Origin: Dyadobacter fermentans DSM 18053
Lineage (GTDB): Bacteria > Bacteroidota > Bacteroidia > Cytophagales > Spirosomataceae
Reading direction: 5' to 3'
Length of the DNA stretch: 64,000 nucleotides
NCBI RefSeq assembly: GCF_000023125.1
Contig: NC_013037.1
Coordinates: 3,162,001 to 3,226,000, forward strand
The notes under the pieces are model-generated. The model made no database searches and was not told the origin of the DNA. It saw nothing but the letters and a program-made list of their open reading frames with translations. The position numbers and the translations under genes were made by a program. How positions within the stretch are numbered: the first letter of the stretch is position 1; every line of letters starts with the position of its first letter. Below, in pieces: positions 53,395-61,300 of this stretch.

Positions 53395-54435
53395 TTGAAT
53401 AGCATTACATTACATATTGCCGGAGTAATATCCACTTTCCTTACCGTGCTGCCATTGGCGACAATGGCGGCCACGGCTGTGGATTCCATGGTTTCGATTG
53501 ATGGCGAAGCGCAGGGCACTACGTATCATATCCGCTATTTCGATCCCAAAAACAGGAATTTCAAGCATTCGATCGACTCGATATTAACTGAATTTGACAA
53601 ATGCCTGTCGCTCTACCGGCCTGATTCAGAACTATCTGCATTCAACACCAATGGGCAGCATCGCTTCCGTTCGCAATGGTTTTATGAGGTTTTGAGTAAA
53701 TCAAAAGAAATCCATGAAGCAACGGGCGGCGCATTTGATCCTACGATCATGCCGCTTTCGGAGGCTTATGGTTTTGGAAATAAAAAGAATACCGATCCTG
53801 AAAATGCGAACATCGATTCACTGCTGTCTCTGATTGGTTTTAAACAAATTGAATTCAATGAAAAGGAAGTTCAGGCACGGCCGGGCGTGAAACTGGATTT
53901 CAACGGCATTGCACAGGGCTATTCCGTGGATATCCTCGGCGCATTCCTGAAAAGCCTTGGTATCGACCGGTTTATGGTCGAAATCGGTGGAGAAGTGCTT
54001 TGCTCGGGCTTCAAAACTGGCGGAAAGCCTTGGGTAACCGGCATCGAAAATCCGCTTAAAACCAATGCCCTCGCCGCGACGGTCCGGCTCACCGACCGCG
54101 CCATGACCACCGCCGGCAACTACCATAACCACATTATCCGCAACGGCATCACCTACAACCACATCATCGACCCTCGGACCGGCGGCCCGCGACCCGGCGG
54201 CCGGCGATCCGGAGCGCCGGAACAGCCCCTGCTGCTGAGCGTGACGGTGTTTGCCCAGGATGCCATTACCGCCGACGGCTACGACACGGCATTTTTCGTG
54301 ATGGGCCTGGAAGCTACCAAAACCTTTCTGAAAAACCGGAAAGATATGGACGTGTACATGCTTTACACCAATGAGGAAGGGCAATTAATGTCCTTCGCAA
54401 CAGACGGTATCAAAGATTTTATTGAGGAAAAATGA
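53395..54435 (+). CDS. FAD:protein FMN transferase (ApbE family), glycan-locus copy
   Basis: A 346-residue ApbE protein. It seems to start at TTG 53395, seven bases after the upstream stop; this retains the signal peptide (HIAGVISTFLTVLPLATMAA). ApbE blocks are GEAQGTTYHIRYF, FDKCLSLYRPDSELSAFNTN, GGAFDPTIMPLSEAYGFGNK, KLDFNGIAQGYSVDILGAFL, VEIGGEVLCSG and the metal-site NHIIDPRTGG, then VTVFAQDAITADGYDTAFFV. It would add FMN to a Thr of an exported protein. Its stop overlaps the next gene by four bases, so it is firmly in the operon. Confidence 0.92.
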   Translation: MNSITLHIAGVISTFLTVLPLATMAATAVDSMVSIDGEAQGTTYHIRYFDPKNRNFKHSIDSILTEFDKCLSLYRPDSELSAFNTNGQHRFRSQWFYEVLSKSKEIHEATGGAFDPTIMPLSEAYGFGNKKNTDPENANIDSLLSLIGFKQIEFNEKEVQARPGVKLDFNGIAQGYSVDILGAFLKSLGIDRFMVEIGGEVLCSGFKTGGKPWVTGIENPLKTNALAATVRLTDRAMTTAGNYHNHIIRNGITYNHIIDPRTGGPRPGGRRSGAPEQPLLLSVTVFAQDAITADGYDTAFFVMGLEATKTFLKNRKDMDVYMLYTNEEGQLMSFATDGIKDFIEEK

Positions 54436-57026
54436 AAAGAATAACCCTGCTAATACCCGTTTTACTGAACATTCTGACCGTTCTTCCGGCCCCGGCCCAA
54501 CAGGGTGCGCAACGGACGTCCGTGAAAGCGCTGGCCAATAATTCCGTACGCGTGCAATGGCGCGAAACGGACGGTGCCATGAAAATCGAAGAGGTATCGG
54601 TGAACAAAAAAGGCCAATGGAGTAAGCTCGCGGCACCGTCCGGCGAGTACACGCTGCTTTATTCAGAAACCAAACCTTCGACCGAATCAGCCGAAACATT
54701 TGAAAAAATCACCGGTGGAAAATTCCCGGAAGACGCCTACCATTACCAGCAGGTGCAATGGAAAGAAAGCACCACCGGCGTGGCATTGAACACCGCCGGC
54801 AAGGCCATCCACTTTTTCCCGAAAACCGGCGAAGCGAAAGACAATGGCCTGGAATTCAAATCCGAAACCGACGTCGCGAACGTCACCGCGCATTGGAAAC
54901 TCGACCCGCGCTTCCCGAACGACGTGCTGGTAACCCTTACGTTGCAGGCTAAAAAGCAGGGTTTCTTCTCGCTGGCGACGCCTACTTTGGCCGCACTGCC
55001 CGTGGAGCAGATGAGCTGGGTGTCGGTGCCGGGCTATTTTCAGGGGAATTTTATGCAAAAGAACTTTGCATTGGCCTATGCTTACGGCCACGGCGTGCCC
55101 GACCGCCCGGCGGTGTACCGCGAACGTTGTGCGTCTACATTAAGTCCGCTTGTCAGCAACAAGGACGGCATTACCTGGTCGGTGGTGCCGGAGCCCGGTC
55201 TCGCGCGTGACCCGTGGGCGAAGGACCAGATCACGCAGATAGACTGGCACCTGGGGCTCTCGCATATGAACCGCAAGGCGCAGCTCTCGCCTACCTTATA
55301 TTACCCCGTGCTGGGAGAAGACAAGTCCGAAATGCAGGCCGGGCAGTCGGTTTCCTACACCTTTAGGTACAGCATGATCGCCGGCGACTGGTTCGAGGCG
55401 ACCAAGCACGCGGCCATTGACATATACAAATTCCGCGAAACACTCGCACTCCGCCAGAGCAAACAGGCGCTCACCGACCGCATCGAGAAAATGCACCATT
55501 ACCTCACCGACCCTAAAACGTCGCTGTGGAACATCGAGGAATTCAAAGGCAAGCAAATCGGCGCCCAATCGTACCTCGGCGGTGTGGTAGGCTCGAACAA
55601 GGATGCCATGAAAAACTCGGATTACGGCGCGATGTGGATGCTTGCCAATGCCACCAATGATCCGGAACTGACCGAAAAAGTGCTTCCTCCCGCCGAGAAC
55701 TTCAAACTTGTGCAGCAGCAAACCGACGAAGGTTTTTTCAAAGGTGCCGTGGAAGGCCAGTATTATTTAGCCAAAAAGAAAACATTCGTAGAAGAATGGG
55801 GTGAGGTGGTGGAACCCATCGCGCTGACCTACTATGTGATGCTCGATGTGGGCAATATGCTGCTTTTCGAGCCGGATAATGCCGAATTGAAGGAACGCCT
55901 CAAACTAGGCGCCGAGAAACTGCTCAGCTGGCAGCGCCAGGACGGCAGCTTTGCCGTTGCGTACGACCGCAAAACCGAGCAGGAAATTTTCAAGGACATT
56001 CAGGATGTGCGGCCTACATTTTACGGGTTAATCGTCGCACACCGGATTCTCAAAGACGAGAAATACCTCAAAGCCGCCGAAAAAGGAGCCGACTGGTTCC
56101 TGAAAAACGCCGTGCAAACCGGTGCCTTCCTGGGCGTGTGCGGAGACGCGCGCTACGCCCCCGATTTTGCCACAGGCCAGTCGGCACAGGCATTGCTGGA
56201 TTTGTTTGATTTAACCCAAAACAAAAAATACCAGGAAGCGGCCGTGACCTGCGCGAAAATTTACACCTCATCCATTTACACGCACCCCATAGCCGATCGC
56301 CAGCCCAAAACGGTGAACGGAACGGCGCGGGAGGATTGGGAGATCAGCCAAACAGGCCTCAGCTTCGAGCATGGCGGCATTTTCGGTTCGGCAACGCGGC
56401 ACGGACCTATCCAGCTTGCGAGTCACGCCGGACTGTTCATCCGCATTTACCAGCTCACCGGCGAGCAGCTTTTTGCCGATATGGCCCGCGCTGCCGCCAT
56501 TGGCCGCGATGCGTTTGTGGATAGCAAAACTTCCGTGGCATCCTACTATTGGAACGCCATGAACCGCGGCGCCGGCCCCTACCCGCACCACGCGTGGTGG
56601 CAGGTGGGCTGGATCACCGATTACCTGCTTTCGGAAGCGGCATTGCGTTCGAATGGCAAAGTTTCGTTCCCGCGCGGCTTCGTAACACCGAAAGTGGGCC
56701 CGCACCAAACGTACGGTTTCGCGCCGGGCGAGGTGTTCGGCGACAAAGCGAACCTGATAATCCGGGAAGGCTTTGCAGTAGCCGACAGCCCGTCCATCGA
56801 CCCGATCATTTCAAAATCGACCACCAAAAACATTTACTACATCACGCTGCTCAACAACAGCCCGCAGCCGACGGCCTTCAACCTCAAAATCGACCACAAC
56901 AAAATATCCGAAAATAACCCGCCCGTAACCATAAAATGGGCCGAAACGAACCAGAAAGCGGCCATTACCAATATCAAACTGCCGGCATTCGGTAGCAGAA
57001 CGTTGGTTTTAAGCTATAAGCTTTAG
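54432..57026 (+). CDS. Large exported putative glycosidase with (alpha/alpha)6-like domain
   Basis: An 864-residue protein with a signal peptide ending near residue 22 (LPAPAQQ). Residues about 25-310 are beta-rich. Residues about 340-740 look like a helical six-hairpin glycosidase domain: LGVVGSNKDAMKNSDYGAMW, EKLLSWQRQDGSFAVAYDRK, FLGVCGDARYAPDFATGQSA, QTGLSFEHGGIFGSATRHGP. A final beta domain of about 100 residues closes the protein. The GH family is not recognised. Similar proteins are sometimes called glycerophosphodiesterases, which the domain plan does not support. Starts within the apbE stop (ATGA). Confidence 0.65.
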   Translation: MKRITLLIPVLLNILTVLPAPAQQGAQRTSVKALANNSVRVQWRETDGAMKIEEVSVNKKGQWSKLAAPSGEYTLLYSETKPSTESAETFEKITGGKFPEDAYHYQQVQWKESTTGVALNTAGKAIHFFPKTGEAKDNGLEFKSETDVANVTAHWKLDPRFPNDVLVTLTLQAKKQGFFSLATPTLAALPVEQMSWVSVPGYFQGNFMQKNFALAYAYGHGVPDRPAVYRERCASTLSPLVSNKDGITWSVVPEPGLARDPWAKDQITQIDWHLGLSHMNRKAQLSPTLYYPVLGEDKSEMQAGQSVSYTFRYSMIAGDWFEATKHAAIDIYKFRETLALRQSKQALTDRIEKMHHYLTDPKTSLWNIEEFKGKQIGAQSYLGGVVGSNKDAMKNSDYGAMWMLANATNDPELTEKVLPPAENFKLVQQQTDEGFFKGAVEGQYYLAKKKTFVEEWGEVVEPIALTYYVMLDVGNMLLFEPDNAELKERLKLGAEKLLSWQRQDGSFAVAYDRKTEQEIFKDIQDVRPTFYGLIVAHRILKDEKYLKAAEKGADWFLKNAVQTGAFLGVCGDARYAPDFATGQSAQALLDLFDLTQNKKYQEAAVTCAKIYTSSIYTHPIADRQPKTVNGTAREDWEISQTGLSFEHGGIFGSATRHGPIQLASHAGLFIRIYQLTGEQLFADMARAAAIGRDAFVDSKTSVASYYWNAMNRGAGPYPHHAWWQVGWITDYLLSEAALRSNGKVSFPRGFVTPKVGPHQTYGFAPGEVFGDKANLIIREGFAVADSPSIDPIISKSTTKNIYYITLLNNSPQPTAFNLKIDHNKISENNPPVTIKWAETNQKAAITNIKLPAFGSRTLVLSYKL

Positions 57027-57111
57027 GCTTTAAGCTATAAGCTTATAGCAACCATATACAACAACCAAAAGCATAAAGCTTACAGCTTATAGCTTATAGC
57101 TTAAAGCCTAA
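57023..57111. repeat. Long inverted repeat between putative glycosidase and symporter genes
   Basis: Perfect 21-base arms occupy 57023-57043 (TTAGGCTTTAAGCTATAAGC plus T) and 57091-57111, with a 47-base loop. Shorter AAGCTATAAGC-type copies fill the surrounding 110 bases. The left arm starts at the stop codon of the 54432 gene. A stem this long inside a probable operon could attenuate expression of the symporter and later genes. Confidence 0.85.
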
Positions 57112-57137
57112 GGCTCACAGCAGCATACAGAAATTCT

Positions 57138-58850
57138 ATGAACAATACCACCGATACCATTGTCATTCTCGTTTTCTCCGCATTCGTGATGGGCATTGGG
57201 ATGCTTTTTGCCCGGACGGGGCGCAATTTGAAATCATTCTTCGCCGGCGGTGAGGCCGTGCCATGGTTCATTGGCGGGCTCTCGCTTTTTATGAGCTTCT
57301 TCTCGGCGGGCACCTTCGTGGCGTGGGGTTCCATTGCCTACAAGCACGGCTGGGTGGCCATCACCATTCAATGGACAATGTGCATCGGCGCGCTCATTAC
57401 CGCCCTTTACCTTGCGCCGCGCTGGAAACGCACCGGCGCATTAACCGCCGCAGAGTTCATTCGCGAGCGGCTCGGACTGTCGGTGCAGAAGACCTATATC
57501 TTCATTTTTACACTTGTTTCAGTGTTTATCAAAGGTTCGGTGCTGTACCCGGTTGCCAAGCTGGTGAGCGCTTCGCTGGACTTGCCGCTTGTGCCTTGTA
57601 CCATTGGTTTGGGGCTTTTTATGATTGCCTACACCGCTGTGGGCGGACTGTGGGCGGTGATGGTGACGGACATTCTGCAATTTGTGGTGCTGTCGGCGGC
57701 GGTGTTCATCCTGCTGCCACTGTCGTTCAACAAAGTGGGCGGCTGGGAAGGCTTCACCAACAACATCCCCGATGACTTTTTCAACCTGCTCAATGGCGAA
57801 TACACCCTGGGCTTCGTGGCCGCATTTGTGATTTACCACATTTGCTACATCGGCGGCAACTGGACGATGGTGCAGCGCTACACGAGTGTGGATAGTGAAA
57901 AATCCGCCAAAAAAGTGGCGTTCCTTTTCGCTGGCCTGTACCTGATCAGTCCGGTGATCTGGATGTTCCCGCCGATGATCTACAAGGCCATTAACCCCGC
58001 ACTCACCGGCCTGGACACCGAAAACGCCTACCTCATGATCTGCAAGCTCGTGCTCCCTCCCGGCTTGCTCGGGCTGATGCTCACGGGCATGTACTTCTCC
58101 ACCTCCGCCAGCGCCAACACGGCATTGAACGTCGTATCCGCGGTTTTCACGAATGACATTTATAAAGGGATGGTCAACCCCGCCGCCTCCGACCGCCAGC
58201 TCATCCGTGTAGCGCGGGGCTCGTCGTGGTTTTTCGGGCTGGGCATGATCGGCATCGCATTGCTGGTACCGGCCGCGGGCGGCATTGTGGAAGTAGTGCT
58301 CAGCATATCGGCCATCTCGGGCGGGCCGCTGCTAGCGCCGCCGCTTTGGGCCTTGTTTTCCAAACGCCTCAACGGCCGAATCACGCTATGGATCACGGGA
58401 ATCGGGCTTTGCGTGAATTTGTTTTTCAAAACCCTCGCCCCGCTCCTGCTGGATTTCAAACTGTCGCGCGGGATGGAAACGATTGTGGGCGTAGGGCTGC
58501 CGCTGCTGCTTTTGCTCGCCTACGAACTTTGGGCACGCTCTAAAAACAAGGTGGCTGATGAATTCACCAGCTACATGCATTCCAAAGACCAGCGCAAACA
58601 GGAAGCCACCGCTGTGGATGCCGAAGAAGCATTTGAGATCAAAAAGCAAAACCGCTTCGGCTTGCAGGTAATCGCCGGCGCATTGCTATTCACAGCAGTG
58701 ATGTTATTTATCCTGAGCGTGTTGACAACCGACGGAAAGATGGTAACGGCAGGTGTGGCAACGGTGGTGCTGATTTCCGCAGCGATACCGTTTTCCGCGG
58801 CGCGGAAGGTGGTGCTGGTGCGGGAAGACGAGACGCGGGTTGCCGCGTAG
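57138..58850 (+). CDS. Sodium:solute symporter (SSS family)
   Basis: A 570-residue cytoplasmic membrane transporter with about 13-14 membrane segments. SSS blocks include LKSFFAGGEAVPWFIGGLSL, FMSFFSAGTFVAWGSIAYKH, PVAKLVSASLDLPLVPCTIG, TAVGGLWAVMVTDILQFVVL, and LLGLMLTGMYFSTSASANTA. It couples Na+ entry to uptake of a small solute, probably the sugar released by the locus. A cytoplasmic linker with charged residues (residues 470-505) precedes the last helices. It is separated from the preceding gene by the inverted repeat. Confidence 0.94.
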   Translation: MNNTTDTIVILVFSAFVMGIGMLFARTGRNLKSFFAGGEAVPWFIGGLSLFMSFFSAGTFVAWGSIAYKHGWVAITIQWTMCIGALITALYLAPRWKRTGALTAAEFIRERLGLSVQKTYIFIFTLVSVFIKGSVLYPVAKLVSASLDLPLVPCTIGLGLFMIAYTAVGGLWAVMVTDILQFVVLSAAVFILLPLSFNKVGGWEGFTNNIPDDFFNLLNGEYTLGFVAAFVIYHICYIGGNWTMVQRYTSVDSEKSAKKVAFLFAGLYLISPVIWMFPPMIYKAINPALTGLDTENAYLMICKLVLPPGLLGLMLTGMYFSTSASANTALNVVSAVFTNDIYKGMVNPAASDRQLIRVARGSSWFFGLGMIGIALLVPAAGGIVEVVLSISAISGGPLLAPPLWALFSKRLNGRITLWITGIGLCVNLFFKTLAPLLLDFKLSRGMETIVGVGLPLLLLLAYELWARSKNKVADEFTSYMHSKDQRKQEATAVDAEEAFEIKKQNRFGLQVIAGALLFTAVMLFILSVLTTDGKMVTAGVATVVLISAAIPFSAARKVVLVREDETRVAA

Positions 58851-58873
58851 GTTTCTCGCTGGCGGTATTGTTA

Positions 58874-59060
58874 CATGCCTTACGGCATTTTTTGAACAGC
58901 AATTAGCCCATTTGATCCTACCAATATTACATCCCTGACGGGATTTTACTTGGAAAGTCCAATACGCCTTCGGCTCACATTAACGGCGGCGAGTCCCGTA
59001 AGGGACGCAACATTGGTAGCAATATGAAGTGTGGATATGGTAAAAATGCCGTCAGACATG
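58874..59060. repeat. MITE-like nested inverted repeat element
   Basis: Outer arms 58874-58893 (CATGCCTTACGGCATTTTTT) and 59041-59060 pair with few mismatches. Inner 27-base arms at 58918-58944 (CTACCAATATTACATCCCTG) and 58993-59019 (ending GGGACGCAACATTGGTAG) also pair. No ORF is inside. The arms contain CCCTGACGGGAT-type sub-palindromes, as in REP/MITE families. It lies in the 297-base gap between symporter and GH2 genes. Whether it is repeated elsewhere in the genome cannot be seen here. Confidence 0.75.
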
Positions 59061-59147
59061 CAACAGCAATACGAACGGGATGACGCGGGAATTAAATTAA
59101 AAATCAACCTCTCAAAAAACATAATCACAACCGAAAGACATCACATA

Positions 59148-61253
59148 ATGAAACGCTTAACTCTTTTAGCCTCTTCCCTCCTGCTCACATTAACATGCAC
59201 GCAACTTGCAGCCCAGCCGGGTGCGGCCCAGCCGAATGCGGCCCAGCCGAATGCGGCCCAGCCGGGTGCAGCCCAGCAGAACGCGCCCCGTTACCACATT
59301 CGGCAGCATGATGCCATTCCGCTGCATGGCGAATGGTGGTTCCTGCTCGATCCGGCCGGGTTGGGGATGGCCAATGAATGGTACAAGGGCATTAATGCGC
59401 AGGAGAGCCGGCAGGATAAGGTGACGGTGCCGCATTGCTTTTCGACCGACCGCCGCTACGAGTTTTACTCGGGAATGGCCTGGTACCGCAAGAATTTTGC
59501 CTGGAAGAAAACGACCGGCAAACGCGTAATCCTGCATTTTGACGGAGCTTATTACCAAACCAATGTGTGGGTGAACGGCCAGAAAGTGGGCGAGCATGAG
59601 GGCGGCTACACGCCGTTCAGCTTCGATGTGACGGAGCAGCTGAAAGATGGCGATAACCTGCTCGTGGTGGCGGTGGATAATGATACCTGGAAAACGAACA
59701 CGATCCCGGGCATTAAGGACACCGGCAATGTGAATGATGGATTTATTGGCTGGGTGAACTACGGCGGCATCATCCGCCCGGTTTACCTGACGATCGAACC
59801 GGAGGTGTATGCCGAAAACGTGAAGATCGAACCAATTCCCGATCTGGCGAAGGGTACGGCGGTGGTGAAAGCTAAAATCCGCGTGCGCAATGCCTCTGGC
59901 GCTGCGGCTACCCCGAAAATGGCGTTCGTCGTTTCGCAGGAGACCAAGCCTCTGCCTTTAAAATGGAAGACCAATGCAGCGAGCATTCCGGCAGGCCGGA
60001 CTGCGATTCTGGAAGCGGAAGCGACGTTGACAGCCGCTCAGACGAAGCTTTGGGACCTCGATCAGCCCAATTTGTATGAATTAAAAACGATCGTGGGCAC
60101 GGATACGCTCGCTTCGAATTTCGGCATCCGGGAAGTGAAAGTGAGTGGCACGCAGATCCTTTTGAATGGCAAACCCATTAAAGTCGGCGGCGGAAACCGG
60201 GTGATCGATTACCCCGGCCTGGGGTCGGTGGAGCCGGACTGGCTGATCGAAAAAGATTTCAAATTGATGAAAGAGGCCGGTATGGAATTTCAACGCCTCA
60301 CGCATTACACACCTTCGGAATACTTCTACGACCTCGCCGACCGCTATGGGATGCTCATCATCACCGAGGCCGGTAACTGGCAGCTCACACCGAAGCAAAT
60401 GGATAACGATTCGATGCGTACGAAGTTCCGATCGCAATTCCGCGAAATGGCCGAGCGCGACTGGAACCACCCGAGCGTGATCGCATACAGCGTCGGCAAC
60501 GAATATCAGTCGACGACTGCTTCGGGCCAGCGCTGGACGAAGGACATGATCGCCTACGCCCGCGAGCTCGATCCCACACGCCTGTACACCTTCGCAACCA
60601 TGCTGCTGAATCGGTTGCCCGCCAAACCGGAGGATGAGGCGAGCCAGTATGTCGATTTTGTATCAACCAATACCTACGGCGGCCATGCCAAATCCCTGGA
60701 CCACATCAATAAGCTCTATCCCAACAAGCCGGTGTTCATCAGCGAATGGGGCACGCGGTCGGACGGCAAAGGCGGCGAAGCGGGACAAGCGCAGCATTTG
60801 AGTGATGTAATGGTGGAAATCCGTAAGCGACCGTTTGTGGTCGGCGCTTCCTGGTGGACTTATAACGATTACCGCAGCAAGCTGTTCGGCACGAATGTAA
60901 ATGGCTTCCGGCCGTGGGGCATCGTGGGGCCTGAGCGTCAGGAGCGGCTTGCCTACCCCGTACACCAGAAGGAGTTTTCCCATGTGATTGTGGAAAAAGC
61001 CAGCTTCAAAACAGGCGACCAGGGAGTGCATCAACTGGTGCTGAAAGTGACTTCGCGGGGCGACTTCCCGGCGCGGCCTATCAAAAACTATACTATGAAT
61101 GTGGGCGAAACCAGCATTGCATTACCCGAAATCAACCCCGGTGAAAGCAAGGAAATTACCGTTCCGATCCGCGGGTTCGACAAGCAAATCCACATCACCG
61201 TGAGCAAACCGACCGGTTTCATTACCACCCAAACTGACATTGACCTCAACTGA
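59148..61253 (+). CDS. Glycoside hydrolase family 2 (beta-glucuronidase/galactosidase type)
   Basis: A 701-residue enzyme from ATG 59148 (MKRLTLLASSLLLTLTCTQL, signal peptide). Five AQPxA units follow the cleavage site. The sugar-binding domain includes YRKNFAWKK and YYQTNVWVNGQKVGEHEGGY. A beta-sandwich follows, then the barrel with the acid/base Glu452 in YSVGNEYQS and nucleophile Glu533 in FISEWGTRSD. These match GH2 enzymes such as beta-glucuronidase, -galactosidase or -mannosidase. The exact substrate is not certain. It follows the MITE-like element and precedes the second FAD oxidoreductase by 47 bases. Confidence 0.93.
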   Translation: MKRLTLLASSLLLTLTCTQLAAQPGAAQPNAAQPNAAQPGAAQQNAPRYHIRQHDAIPLHGEWWFLLDPAGLGMANEWYKGINAQESRQDKVTVPHCFSTDRRYEFYSGMAWYRKNFAWKKTTGKRVILHFDGAYYQTNVWVNGQKVGEHEGGYTPFSFDVTEQLKDGDNLLVVAVDNDTWKTNTIPGIKDTGNVNDGFIGWVNYGGIIRPVYLTIEPEVYAENVKIEPIPDLAKGTAVVKAKIRVRNASGAAATPKMAFVVSQETKPLPLKWKTNAASIPAGRTAILEAEATLTAAQTKLWDLDQPNLYELKTIVGTDTLASNFGIREVKVSGTQILLNGKPIKVGGGNRVIDYPGLGSVEPDWLIEKDFKLMKEAGMEFQRLTHYTPSEYFYDLADRYGMLIITEAGNWQLTPKQMDNDSMRTKFRSQFREMAERDWNHPSVIAYSVGNEYQSTTASGQRWTKDMIAYARELDPTRLYTFATMLLNRLPAKPEDEASQYVDFVSTNTYGGHAKSLDHINKLYPNKPVFISEWGTRSDGKGGEAGQAQHLSDVMVEIRKRPFVVGASWWTYNDYRSKLFGTNVNGFRPWGIVGPERQERLAYPVHQKEFSHVIVEKASFKTGDQGVHQLVLKVTSRGDFPARPIKNYTMNVGETSIALPEINPGESKEITVPIRGFDKQIHITVSKPTGFITTQTDIDLN
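59211..59285 (+). repeat. 15-base minisatellite at the GH2 mature N-terminus
   Basis: Five tandem 15-base units based on GCCCAGCCGGGTGCG encode AQPGA/AQPNA repeats right after the signal peptidase site. The fifth has diverged (GCCCAGCAGAACGCG). Copy number could change without breaking the frame. Confidence 0.9.
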
Positions 61254-61300
61254 CAAGGCCGGAAGAGGCTGCAAACTCGACATATTAAGACCTGAGAAAA

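Noticed and set aside
58857..59147. Extended N-terminus of the GH2 gene from 59031
   Set aside because: The first 39 codons run through the inverted repeat element and would bury the signal peptide; ATG 59148 fits better.
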